Source of the DNA: Botryllus schlosseri
Taxonomy: Eukaryota > Chordata > Ascidiacea > Stolidobranchia > Styelidae
Assembly: GCA_000444245.1 (NCBI GenBank)
Contig: ATSW01000204.1
Span: 1 to 21,257, forward strand
Direction of reading: 5' to 3'
DNA: 21,257 nt
Part shown: positions 1-9,549 of the stretch, piece by piece
How the letters are laid out: each line of letters starts with the position of its first letter
Position numbering within the stretch: position 1 is the first letter of the stretch
Translations under genes and position numbers: made by a program
The notes under the pieces: generated by a model
Database searches by the model: none
What the model was told of the DNA's origin: nothing
Seen by the model: only the letters and a program-made list of their open reading frames with translations

Positions 1-58
1 ACTCAAAACCTTCTCGCGGGCCACATGTGGCCCGCGGGCCACGGGTTGGCCGGCCCTG
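1..58. mobile_element. hAT-like element, right terminus, cut by the window edge
   Basis: The first 58 bases are rich in GGCCCGCGGGCC words and end GGCCGGCCCTG, which read inward from the end starts CAGGGCCGGCC. This CAGGG start with GGCCCGC repeats is typical of hAT ends in animals. A similar GGCCCGC motif occurs in the hAT at 19206-19733. The 8 bases after it (59-66) would be one copy of the target duplication, but the other end is outside, so that cannot be tested. Confidence 0.55.
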
Positions 59-66
59 GTGTAGTG

Positions 67-252
67 AGACATGCACCCTCTATCTATATTGAGACCTTGT
101 CGGAATGTATCAAATTTGTCAATATATTTTTGTTCAGTAGTCTTGCGTAGGGTAGAGTCCTCAATGTTCCCGACCAATACGTTGATTATTATGTCGTTCT
201 CCGAGTGTCCAGCCAAATTAAAATGTTCACCGACAGGCTTCGATTTGTTGAC
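67..252 (-). pseudogene. GIY-YIG endonuclease fragment, probably Penelope-like retroelement
   Basis: Read on the minus strand, this stretch encodes the C-terminal half of a GIY-YIG domain of the kind carried by Penelope-like retroelements. Visible in order: NKSKPVGEHFNLAGHS, the conserved VGEHFN..GHS block; DIIINVL, the following strand; then EQKYIDKFDTFRQGLN, with the conserved glutamate helix and the FDT..GLN ending. Only about 62 residues are present. The GIY and YIG strands and the reverse transcriptase are not in the adjoining DNA, so this is a short truncated relic. At its left it runs into the hAT-like terminus ending at base 58. GIY-YIG domains occur in a few other element types, so the family assignment is likely but not certain. 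Confidence 0.7.
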
Positions 253-1959
253 TTACGAGATATCATGTCGATGCTACAGCTGTGATTTGATAGTTATTTC
301 ACGGAAATGTCATTCCCGCTAACCAGCGTATATAGCTTTGTACTGCATGTTATGAATGCTGTCATGCGACCAAGCAACGTTTCAAGGATTCCACGGTGGA
401 AAACAAATTACAGCTTCAATTACGAGTTACCAATCAAAACCGCTTTGTGGTAATTCCTGTTCATTCGATTCGATTTACATGGCATGAGAAATGATTCGAT
501 TCGGTTCGAATCACTGATTCGGTTTTCCCCTCCGTCATTTAGGTGGCGATTCGGTCACAATGTGCTGGCATTTGAATGCCGGTTTTCGCAAGGTACATTT
601 GGTAATCACGAGCTCAGCGGTAAGATGGGAAACAGAAATTCTTCTTGAACAAACATGAACTGAATCAAAGTATGCTCATTACCTCCCACAGGGTTGCTAC
701 GAATAATTTCAAGTGCTCCGTGTCCACACCACACTATTCGAGAATTGCATCATTACCCCCTAGCTAAACCAGAAATAGCCCTACAGATACACAGCGGGCA
801 TGCAAATAGTGGCAAAAGTAAGGTTATTACGGAATGCACGCAATCATTTCCAAGAGTCGCATAGACATGCATCGGGAAATATTATCTCCAGAGTCCTAGC
901 TCACAACATCATACAACGCAGGCATGTATTTTGATGATAAGCCCCGTAACTGACGCTAGTGGGATACGTCACTCCGTGTATACGCTACTATAGCAAGACG
1001 ATTTCTTCGTTAACCAGCTCACATGATTGACATTACGGCGCAAGGTGAAAATTAAAAGCACATGTTTAACTTTTTAGAGTGGTGTTATAGTATACTTATT
1101 TCCACGCCAAATACACAAGAAAAGGCTAATTTCACGGTTATAAATAGATATCCTAGACGCAGCCAAAGCTTCCACACAAGACCGTTACGCGATATCACGC
1201 TTAAGAAACCATTTCAATACAACAGGTGTGCCGAATTGCGTAAATACAAATAATTAGGATCTGAGATAGATGTGAAATAGCAATGATTAAATCCCAGATA
1301 TAGTGGGTAATTTTTGAGCCGATACCAATACAACCGATAACCGCAATATTCAGAAAAATATGGCATATAGCTTATGGGCATTCCCAAAACTTCAGAGCAT
1401 ATATTTACACAACTTTGCAGCCATTGCTCTTCTTGAACATGAAATAAACTTGAAAGGCATCATCAGAACACGTGTAAGCACACGTGGTCAGTAACGAGGT
1501 ACTGTTCTTGGCTGCTTTTTCAAAATACTCAAGTAGATTTTGCCTATACATGCGATAATTACGTCTCAATATTGTCGGCTAACCGATAATAATCGGTAGG
1601 ATTCTACTTTATACCCTGTCGGGGCTCGATGAACCCACTGCGAAAGCACCGACGACCTTGAATGAGTTTACAAATCAGCACCTCATATCTCAGCATATTA
1701 ACTACACGACTGAGCAAATACAGCACATAATCGCTGCCCCACACGCACGGGCAGCATGATCGACTGTGGCCCCCAACTATTTATAATGCTCCCGGAAACA
1801 TTTGGTAGGTTTATTGTTGTTGTTCCGAGTTAAACCGGGCTGGATAGTTATTGAATGGTATGCACCAAGTCACTAATTTTTGGCAGCGCGCAAATAGTAT
1901 CTTATTTCGTTGGCGGTGATTCAAAATTTCGGAATGGATAGTAGTTAACATAATTTGTC
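253..1959. other. No gene recognised; short GATTCGATTCGG-like repeat near 466-550
   Basis: I see no supported gene. Around 466-550 the words ATTCGATTCG and GATTCGGTTCGAATC recur as an imperfect simple repeat, similar in style to the GACTCGAGTC words inside the hAT at 13930-14463, so it may be a relic of such an element, but no ends were found. The open frame at 1062-1253 has no domain or splice context. Confidence 0.35.
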
Positions 1960-2134
1960 CAATAGAATAGTATATTCATATACGAATATTTTAGGCTGAC
2001 ACTTGTCAGGGGTAATCGTCAGCAGTGATATACGATGTTTTTGCCAATTCTCTACTAGTTGCTGACGATTACCCCTGTCGAGTGTCAGCCGAAAATATTC
2101 GGGTTCATTTCAAAATGAATATACTATTCAATTG
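1960..2134. mobile_element. Foldback (hairpin) element, full-length copy
   Basis: A long inverted repeat. Left bases 1984-2024 (GAATATTTTAGGCTGACAC... to CGTCAGCA) pair with right bases 2060-2101 (TGCTGACGATTACCCC... to GAATATTC), with few mismatches and a loop of about 35 bases containing CCAATTCTCTACTAG. The outer bases also pair: GAATAGTATATTCAT (1965-1979) with ATGAATATACTATTC (2115-2129). There is no coding capacity. Two further copies of the loop and right arm occur near 7890-7974 and 18479-18570, so this is a dispersed family rather than a one-off palindrome. I cannot define a target duplication because the flanks are AT-rich. Confidence 0.75.
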
Positions 2135-2261
2135 AATATTGAAGTTCTGTACCCTCGAGATGCTCTTCAAGTAACTTGTCCGGAAATCGGAAATTTAGGA
2201 TTGCTGCACTAAATTATCCTGCTTGTAATCAAATACTTTCAAATTCCTTCAACACAGCCCG

Positions 2262-2768
2262 TGTGATATTCACAAAGAAATTTTGCCAGTTGGCACACAT
2301 TCAGAGTTGAGCGACTCTAAAATTTTCAGCTTTTACAAATCATATCAGAATTAGAATTATAGCCAGAGAGGGTTTTTTTTATTGAGATTAGAATTTGAAT
2401 TATAGCTACATACTTTTTTTTCAAATTACAATAGAACTCGAATTACTTAATTCGCGAAAATTTGTAAATTTATTCAAGTTCCGTTCGCATCAAATAATAT
2501 TTCACTCTCATAAGCAGCATAAGAATGACAAATGCCTGCACAGCAAGCTTGGCTCGTTTCGCACGAAACCATTGTCCTGTAGCATTTTCAGGAAAACCAG
2601 AAAGTAGATTAGAATTAAATTAAAGTATAGAAACATTTCACAAATTAGATTACCATCAGATTTTCGTCATTTCGCTCCAATTAGTTAATTAAACAACTAG
2701 AACGTACAAGTCTGGTGATATGCGTCGATAAATTTTTCCGGTTGGCACACATCACACGTGTTGACGCC
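2262..2768 (+). repeat. Direct repeat bracketing R1 copy 1
   Basis: Bases 2278-2300 and 2730-2752 agree at 21 of 23 positions (AAATTTTnCCnGTTGGCACA core), with weaker agreement extending about 15 bases to each side (GTGATAT upstream, GTTGA downstream). They bracket the R1 copy. They are too long for an ordinary transposon target duplication, so this may be the edge of a larger repeat unit. Confidence 0.5.
2325..2715 (+). mobile_element. Dispersed repeat family R1, copy 1
   Basis: A non-coding repeat recognised by comparing five places in the window. It starts CAGCTTTT.CAAAT followed by AATTAGAATTATAGC words. It then has GAATTACTTAATTCGCGAAAA, the best conserved block AGCAAGCTTGGCTCGTTTCG, the block TAGCATTTTCAGGAAAACCAG, and an A/T-rich tail with CACAAATTAGATTA, ending near AGTCTGG. 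The recurring terminal AGTCTGG suggests a DNA transposon end, but no clear target duplication was found. The 70-codon open frame inside it is chance. Confidence 0.7.
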
Positions 2769-5036
2769 AGAGAATGTTATGCTAGCATCAAAATACGTAA
2801 ACGCAGCGGAATTTTCCGGGCACATCTTATGGTCTATCTACAACGGGCATAAGGTGACTCGCAGATTCATTTTGAAAATTTTACATCTACAGACAACCTC
2901 AATATCGTTGTACAAGGTTGCCGTATTTCGTAGCAGATAACTTCGATTTTGACGCAGTACAGTACTAGGCGAGTTAACTTCTGGCTGTGAGTAGTATTGA
3001 GTATTAAGTTTCCGGCTAGTCCTGTAAACGAATATATTATTGGTCGCCGTATGATGTGTAGCTTGTTATAACTTATAAGCGAGATTACCGGGTAAGTTTA
3101 AGCGACACAGCTAGAAACACAAATCAAAAATCATCAAATCGGCATTGTACAGAAATACAATGTAAACCGGGAGCTGACACGCACACAAATGCGTGATAAG
3201 TCAAGGTACATTAACATGACCGGATCCCGATAATCCCGCAATACCGGACAAGCCTAGGATGCGAAATTCAAGTTCTCTGAACCATTTCACTGTATACAGG
3301 TGAAATGTCAAAAGTCGTTTTACACGGCCTGCGTAAGTGAGCACGCTCATAAACCGAATTCCGTCGCCAAATTTGGTCAATCGGCGACGATCGATACATA
3401 CGGCACGAGACATGCGGCGGTAGACTGGCCCGACTGAATCTTCGCCCAACATCACGACGCGTGTGGTTAGAATGACGATTTTAGACACCCATTGAAATGT
3501 ATTACAAGGCGACTGACAACCAATATTATTTATTTGAGTAATACACAACAAAATAAGCTTGACTTTATCACGACTGTCTCGCCGGCAGACTTGGAGAAGT
3601 AGAGGTGAGACACAGTTATTTCGAGGCCAGCCACTTCCGCGCGCGGATATATGCAGACACGAAGTGTTGGCCAACACGCGACTGGGAGGAGTGGGGTGTT
3701 AAAAAGATCGGCGGCGATAGAACCACGAATATATAGAGTTCCATATAACTCTGGATAAAACTTTATTACGGTCGCTATTAATGGCTTAAACCTTCGATAT
3801 CGATATGTCCGGTCGACGAACCACTGGATACCGATACCTATAGTTGTCCGAGTCTATCTCATAGCAATAAACAGGCCTTGAAATGTAAACAAAACGGGTT
3901 CGAGAGACACAGATTTCGCAAGAGCAAGTTGACTAACAAGCACAACCGCATTGCATCTGACCGCGACCGACGCCCTGCTGTGACGCAACCTGCGTTTAAT
4001 GTTTAACCGCTTGTATTTTATGTCTTGATGTAAATCGTAGAGTAATTCTGCCAGTGCTCCATATCAGCAACACCCAAGCGGCGCCGGTGGTTTACCGCAT
4101 GCCCGATTTGAGCAGTTTTTAAAACCGCTGCATGAACTACGCTAGTAATTGGCAAACCCATGGCTGGGCAAACTTTATATTCGTAGGCGTCTTCACGTAT
4201 ACTATCTCCCACTGCTCAAGGTTGTAAACTACGGTTAGCCGTTTCGCAGCAGGCATTGCCGCTGGAAATGACATACCTTTATCTGTGAAGTCGAGATCAA
4301 GCTTCAGTATAGCCATATAGTGTAATTAGAGAATGTAACATGGAATGGCGACGACCGATTTTAAGGCTTCGTTCCGCTTCGTTGCGGCTGTATTCAGAAT
4401 TGTAAAGTACTGATCCGGCTCCGATCCGTTCCGGCCAAAATTGAGAAAATCCAGCCGGATATCCAATCCGGCTCCGGTCCATATCCGCATTAGTGGACAT
4501 TGGATAACCAAGGCAATACAGGCTATACAGTATACACAGTACACACGCACGGGCAGAAAACGCAAACAATTTTGAGTCAGGATAAAGGGCAACTGAGATA
4601 AATGATAGACATATCTCAATATAATGTATTTGCATGTCAATACTGTACCGCGCCTAGACCAGTACGCTACTTCCCTTTCACTGTCAATTCGGAACCATCA
4701 AGGAAAACGAGAACAGTCGAGCGCCTTTCCCGCCGCAATAAGGAAGTACTCAAACGATTTCAAAGTCAAGTATGCCATACACCGGCGTCGCAATACACAC
4801 GGCCATAGGAAATCAGTTCAAGAACTTTCGGCGCGTCACTGCGATTTGATGACACCGCGAAAGACGCAAAGACCATAGTTGGATAACCGCGCTCAGCCCA
4901 CGTCAGATCGGAAAATAACACAGCGTGAGATACAACGCTCTGATCTTGTGACTAAAACGTATGCCATGGTGGCATGAAAGGCCTATGCCTAATTGATGAG
5001 AACATCACAGTTCAGTAACATAAGACTTTGGCTTGG
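2769..5036. other. No gene recognised; CCGGCTCCG-type simple repeat at 4410-4480
   Basis: No domain-bearing frame is visible. The 158-codon minus-strand frame at 3201-3677 has no recognisable motif and no consistent splice context; given the size of the window it is compatible with chance. Words of the type ATCCGGCTCCGATCCG recur at about 4410-4480, an imperfect simple repeat possibly internal to an old transposon. Confidence 0.3.
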
Positions 5037-5044
5037 CTTATGAC

Positions 5045-5238
5045 CAATGTTCCCTCTAATCTTTGACGAGTCTGCGCGCACTGACGAACTCACTGCGCAG
5101 ACCCTTGGACAACAGTGCGTAACGACTAAAAAAAAGGTCATCACTTCGTATTTTTTGTGCGCAACATAAATTTTCTGTGCGCAGATCCCGTGTCAGCACT
5201 GCGCATTTTCGCACGTGCGCAGCTTAGAGGGAACATTG
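5045..5238. mobile_element. 194-bp hAT MITE with complete ends
   Basis: Perfect 15-bp terminal inverted repeats, CAATGTTCCCTCTAA at 5045-5059 and TTAGAGGGAACATTG at 5224-5238, are flanked by a perfect 8-bp duplication CTTATGAC (5037-5044 and 5239-5246). The interior is rich in TGCGCGCA/GTGCGCA words and has no coding capacity. The end sequence AATGTTCCCTCTAA is one I recall from widespread non-autonomous hAT families of animals. Perfect ends and duplication point to a fairly recent insertion. Confidence 0.93.
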
Positions 5239-5571
5239 CTTATGACTCTAATATACCCGTTGGCAGAGATTGTCAAAGTTAGTCAATGCTGGTACAGAGG
5301 TAGAAGTAGCAATTTCAAAGACGTGTCAAAAATAAATCCGGTGGAAATAAAAAATGAGGGTCTGAAAACCACTCAAGAAGTATTTTCGAAAATCAGATTT
5401 GGACGAGAAAAAATGTTTAAAATTTTGTTTATAATAAATTCAAAATTTTCAAGCTCCTGTGCGTTCACATCTACCAAATGGAATAGAGCCGAATTTGGTG
5501 TGCAGCGTTTTTTAGGCAACGTAACAGTTTAATCCGCTAATCTGACAAGGGGGTATTTTTGAACAACCCTA
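5239..5571 (-). mobile_element. Foldback family R2, reverse-oriented terminus
   Basis: It ends GAACAACCCTA, the reverse complement of the TAGGGCTGTTCAAAAATA start seen at 21092. GTGCAGCGTTTTTTAGGCAAC at 5500-5521 matches in reverse the TTGCTTAAAAAACGCTGCAC of the element at 19005. The other end is not found; the adjacent 194-bp MITE may have inserted into or beside it. The 8 bases after the end are GTGTACAT. The 105-codon frame inside is not recognised and is probably chance. Confidence 0.65.
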
Positions 5572-6574
5572 GTGTACATCCACGGCATATTACATACGGA
5601 CACGGACTGTAGCAATTTCCACACCGCAACGCGCGTTATACCCAAAATAGCAATGCAGGATATTTGCATACACTGCGCGCCGCAAAGGGATATGCCTATC
5701 GTCACGCGTATAGGAATGTAGGGGAGAGATCGTGCGAGGAGAAGCAGTTACCACATAAGGGCCACTCGTAGGCCCTTGACAGTTAGGGTTCGGAAAACAC
5801 TAAACTTATATATCCATACTGTGTCATCCATGAGGATGATTAAATAACAATTAGAGACAACACTATAGACTGAACATAAAACATCATTTGCATCCCTGTA
5901 GGTGGGCAAAACCATTTCGCAGCCGCGGTAAACAAAACACGATACCTAACATTGAGATGCTATCGTGTTCGCAATGTCATCCATTCCAGAATTGCTAGCG
6001 ATTGTATAGGGACAACTACAAAATTCCATAAATGACACGATATCAGGATTTCGACGCAAGGTTGACTAAAAAAACAGTACTTGGGAACGGGACTTTCGGA
6101 AGTCCAGTTTGAAAAATGGTCTTTTTTTAGTCAACAAAATAGTATTTTCGGTACAAAAACGCAAACCACCCGTTTTTTCGATTCAAACACTGAACTCAAG
6201 CACGGCCTTCTTTTGTCCGACTATCTATTTTCCGCAGAGATGGATGAAAGGCTCTTATCGCAAAATAACCAATCGCGCGAATCGCACAAAGTGATACTCA
6301 ACCCTTGCATTATTGAAATTCCATAACCATATAAACCGAGACCGCAGAATTCGTACGCATGCAAATTTGAGGTCACAGAGCTATCTCTTGAAGAAGAGTT
6401 CATATCGTTATATTAACTTGGCGCGGAAAAATACTCCGATGCTAAGAAAATAATGCAGATGCAGTGCATTTCCTTACACGACAGGCCACCGGAATACAAT
6501 ATTTCACAATATAGGGTCGACAACCAGACTTGTTCAAATCGCCAATTTAGCTGTTATCGGTCAACTAACAACTT
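5572..6574. other. No gene recognised
   Basis: Nothing supported. Open frames of 61-81 codons around 6081-6403 overlap in both strands, have no motif and are AT-rich, so they look like chance. Confidence 0.3.
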
Positions 6575-7090
6575 AATTTTTTGAGTAGTTCTAGCTGTAG
6601 TCCTAGTTGCGCATTTTGAAAAGTGAATAGTTGTAGTTCTAGTCTGGGTTGCGAATTAAAAAGAAAATAGTAGATCAACAACTAAAAAACACGTGTCGTT
6701 GTTTGGCGTGAATGGTGATACCGGCGTTCTGTTGTTTCAAGTCCTTGTATTCATTGCTATCTCAGAGTCACCACTACTAACAATGGCATAGTCAGGGGTG
6801 TTCTTTTTTTTTGGTGGGGGGGGGGAAACCACTTCCATTTCAAACTTGTACCGTACCGATGTTCATGTGGAGAGTCGATCCGTTACTGATGAAATAACAA
6901 GTAATGGCTTGCTACGGCATTGATTCTAGTTGAGTTTCAGTTGGTTAGTTGCGGGTTCTCAAATTTCGTTAGTTCTAGTTCCAGTTGAGAGTTTGGAAAA
7001 GCGAGTAGTTCTAGTTCTAGTTCTTGGTATGGATTTTGAAATTGAGTAGTTATAGTTTTAGTTGTAGTTGCGAACCTTGAAAAGTGAGTT
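6575..7090 (+). repeat. Imperfect minisatellite, AGTTCTAGTTGCG-type units in two blocks
   Basis: Units of about 44-48 bases with the pattern GAGTAGTTCTAGTTCTAG, TTGCG, then TTTTGAAAAGTG recur at 6575-6672 and again at 6925-7090. The 250 bases between contain a T-run (6804-6812) directly followed by a G-run (6815-6825). The TAGTT/CTAGTT style resembles the tail of family R1 (CTAGTTGGAGCTAG in reverse), so the array may descend from that family. Confidence 0.65.
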
Positions 7091-8048
7091 GTTTGTGCAT
7101 GTCTGCCGACAACAAGTTAAATTGAATACAGAAAGTAAATATGTCGCATCACAATGACCAATTTGGTTACCTGGGCGGGGTCCATTTAACAGAGCCGCTT
7201 GATCAGATCGGAGGGATTCAAAAGGTTTTGAGACCGTTATACACTTCGAAATGTCGGCGGTAGTGTTCATTACCTATCTCAACCATTCTACGAAATGCCA
7301 CCTGCGACTTATCAGCGTGCCAATAAAGTTATCAAGAGCCTGACGAACTCGTGTGTTTGATATGCCACGCCGAAAAAGGGTACGCCTAATAATTATGACT
7401 AGCGTCGGGGTATGACATCCGCGTGTGCGAGGACATTTAAGTTCGACATTAGCGCTCTGTTTGCTCGGTAAGCCTTCCTCGAGAGCAATATCTACGATTT
7501 GTTGACACGTCTTTGCAGGTTATTTATCCTAATAGTGTCCACCTAGCGCCATATAATATCAATGTTTGTCAGGCTTTTCTAAACATAGCACAGTTCCGAG
7601 GTCAATCGACAGGGAAGAACATTTTAATATCAGTATGGCACATATTGCCTTTGAAATTACGGTTGTATAATGAAACAATGTGGACAACGAGTTGATATTC
7701 TACCAATGTCAGGACAATTCCGAAACCAAACTAGTCCTTGTCGGTTTAAGATTTTGAGTACCGGTATGCGTAAACGGTACCAATTTTTATCACGAAATTC
7801 ATTATACTTTCGACTTTTGCTATAGTACATTGAGCTTTTAAGTTATCTGTTAGCCATATCATACGTCTCGTCATATTTGGTGACAAGATTGTTGATATTC
7901 AATGTTCTTTCCAATTCTCTACTAGTTGCTGACGATCGCCCCTTACGAGCGCCAACACGAATATACTATTCAATTCCATTGTACTGTAGCATGCGAATGC
8001 GCGTCAGCATTAACGTAAAGTTAACATAATTAGGGCGTCAGCACGACT
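7091..8048. other. No gene recognised; one foldback copy inside
   Basis: Apart from the foldback copy at 7890-7974 nothing is supported. A minus-strand frame at 7140-7270 ends at a CCCAG|GTAACC donor-like site but lacks a pyrimidine-rich acceptor and shows no known motif. Confidence 0.3.
7890..7974 (+). mobile_element. Foldback element, diverged second copy
   Basis: GTTGATATTCAATGTTC, TTTCCAATTCTCTACTAG and TTGCTGACGATCGCCCC match the loop and right arm of the element at 1960-2134, and the segment ends CGAATATACTATTCAATT like its outer end. The left arm is not recognisable and the right arm is shortened, so this copy can no longer fold into the long hairpin. Confidence 0.6.
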
Positions 8049-8080
8049 ATTAACTACAGACCGGATTAACTACAGACCGG
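8049..8080 (+). repeat. Perfect 16-bp tandem duplication
   Basis: ATTAACTACAGACCGG occurs twice head to tail (8049-8064, 8065-8080) without mismatch. Confidence 0.9.
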
Positions 8081-9083
8081 ACGGTCAGTACTTCACAGTA
8101 CATGCATTACTACCAATTATGATCACAGGTCCGTGACTAACCTTTCTGGGAAGTCAACATTTTGAATATTCTGCATTTCAACAGCTCCGTCTAGCGGTTA
8201 GATGGAAATAGACTCTATCGACTGTGGAGTGTGGACAGTTGGACACACAGAATTTAACACAGATTATATTGATAAAGAGACTGATTTTGACGGTCGATGA
8301 AGCGATGCATGTTAGTGCACTTCTAGAATATCGAACATGGGCGAGTACTGTTTTATGTTTTATGTATTCTAAACCGCAGCGCTGGGCGGGAGAAAATCCC
8401 ATATTGAGACCTTCATTAGTGTTGTTGAATGCGAGTCTTAAATCAGCGACTCCCAACCTTTCCCTTCGGCCTAAAACTATATTCCAAATTGATGCCTTGA
8501 TTTTCGAATGCATCAAGTTCAGTGACGTGGGGTGAATATCATGACTGGCGAGGCACAGATGTATGAAGCGATAAGACATCAATTTATAATCCTGCGCAGT
8601 GCGCACCCGCACAATGACCAGTCAAACCATTGTCAGATCTACAATTGACACGTAAAAATACTAAAAGGCTGTCATAAATTACAGTGACTATGGATCTCTG
8701 ATGAGTATTATCATTATTACTAGCCTGCATGCCTGCGTCATCGATACTTTAACCAGACTACATATAAGTGTGATGGTATGAAGTTCACACTTCACAGTAG
8801 CACACGCAGTCTATTCCTGTCAGATCATTACAGCGGAAATTTTCATTTACGTTTAATCGCCTAACTAAACACGGATTTTCAGGCAACATATACCGGATCC
8901 GATTTGCCGGCTAATCCCAATCGCTTGACCGCGTCATGAGAGACTCTACGAAACCACGCAATGCGCGCCACTTTACCAGACCGAAGAAATAGAATTTTTG
9001 GGATCTCAGTGACGTCACTCTATCTAGTTGCGATATTTTTGAGACCGACTGACCTGGAGCTGAATCCGACAACTGAGAAATGT
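8081..9083. other. No gene recognised
   Basis: Overlapping frames on both strands at 8178-8612 show no domain. CAGCGACTCCCAACC near 8446 resembles a hAT end of the CAGTGGTTCCCAACC kind seen at 13698, but no partner end was found. Confidence 0.25.
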
Positions 9084-9546
9084 TCAGCTTTTCCAAATTA
9101 GATTAGAGTTAGACTTATAGCTACACTGTTTACTCCTAATCAGACTAGAATTAGATTATAGCAAATTACAATTCGAATTATATCCACACAGCGTTTTCTC
9201 CACATTTGATTAGAATTAGAATTACTGAATTTGCGAAAACGTTGGAATTGAATCAATTTCAGTGAACTATAGTTTATTCTCGTAAGCATGAAAATGGCAA
9301 ATATCTGTGCAGCAAGCTAAGCTCGTTTCGTACGGTTCTCATGTAGCATTTTCGGGAAAACCAGAAATAAGACTAGAAATAAAACTAGGTCATAGCAACA
9401 TTTGAAAATTGGATAAGAATTTGAATTGACGCAAAGAAACATTTCACAAATTAGATTATAATCAGACAACTGACATTTCGCTCCAATTAGTTCAACTAGA
9501 ACTAACTAGCTAACTATCTAGCTCCAACTAGAATCATCTAGTCTGG
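9084..9546 (+). mobile_element. Dispersed repeat family R1, copy 2
   Basis: This copy has the same block order as copy 1: TTCAGCTTTTCCAAATTAG, several AGAATTATAGCTACAC-like units, GAATTACTGAATTTGCG, CAGCAAGCTAAGCTCG, GTAGCATTTTCGGGAAAACC, and a tail ending CTAGTCTGG. It is longer than copy 1 because it carries extra AAATTAGATTAGAATTA units on the left. Confidence 0.7.
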
Positions 9547-9549
9547 TAT

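Noticed and set aside
480-520. GGTTCGAATC word, like a tRNA T-arm
   Set aside because: No acceptor stem, anticodon arm or D-arm around it; it is part of the GATTCG simple repeat.
3201-3677. 158-codon minus-strand open frame, the longest in the window
   Set aside because: No recognisable motif, no signal peptide or repeated domain, mixed codon use, and no splice context linking it to the SLF1-like gene. One frame of this length is compatible with chance in 21 kb on six frames.
4018-4212. 64-codon minus-strand frame containing RRRLGVAD, similar in words to LGVAD in the frame at 8178-8612
   Set aside because: The shared residues come from a similar GTTGGG-rich nucleotide motif, probably transposon-end sequence, not from a protein family.
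6480-6560. Possible minus-strand exon (LNWRFEQVW-like peptide) with a GTAAGG donor
   Set aside because: The acceptor side lacks a pyrimidine tract and the peptide matches nothing I know.
7140-7270. Possible minus-strand exon ending CCCAG|GTAACC
   Set aside because: No convincing acceptor and no family match, so it cannot be tied to the SLF1-like gene.
8446-8475. Possible left end of a hAT element (CAGCGACTCCCAACC)
   Set aside because: It resembles the CAGTGGTTCCCAACC end at 13698, but no inverted partner or 8-bp duplication was found downstream.
8178-8612. 144-codon minus-strand frame overlapping a 103-codon plus-strand frame
   Set aside because: Both strands open over the same bases and neither shows a domain. 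A hAT-like end (CAGCGACTCCCAACC) inside suggests transposon-derived DNA.
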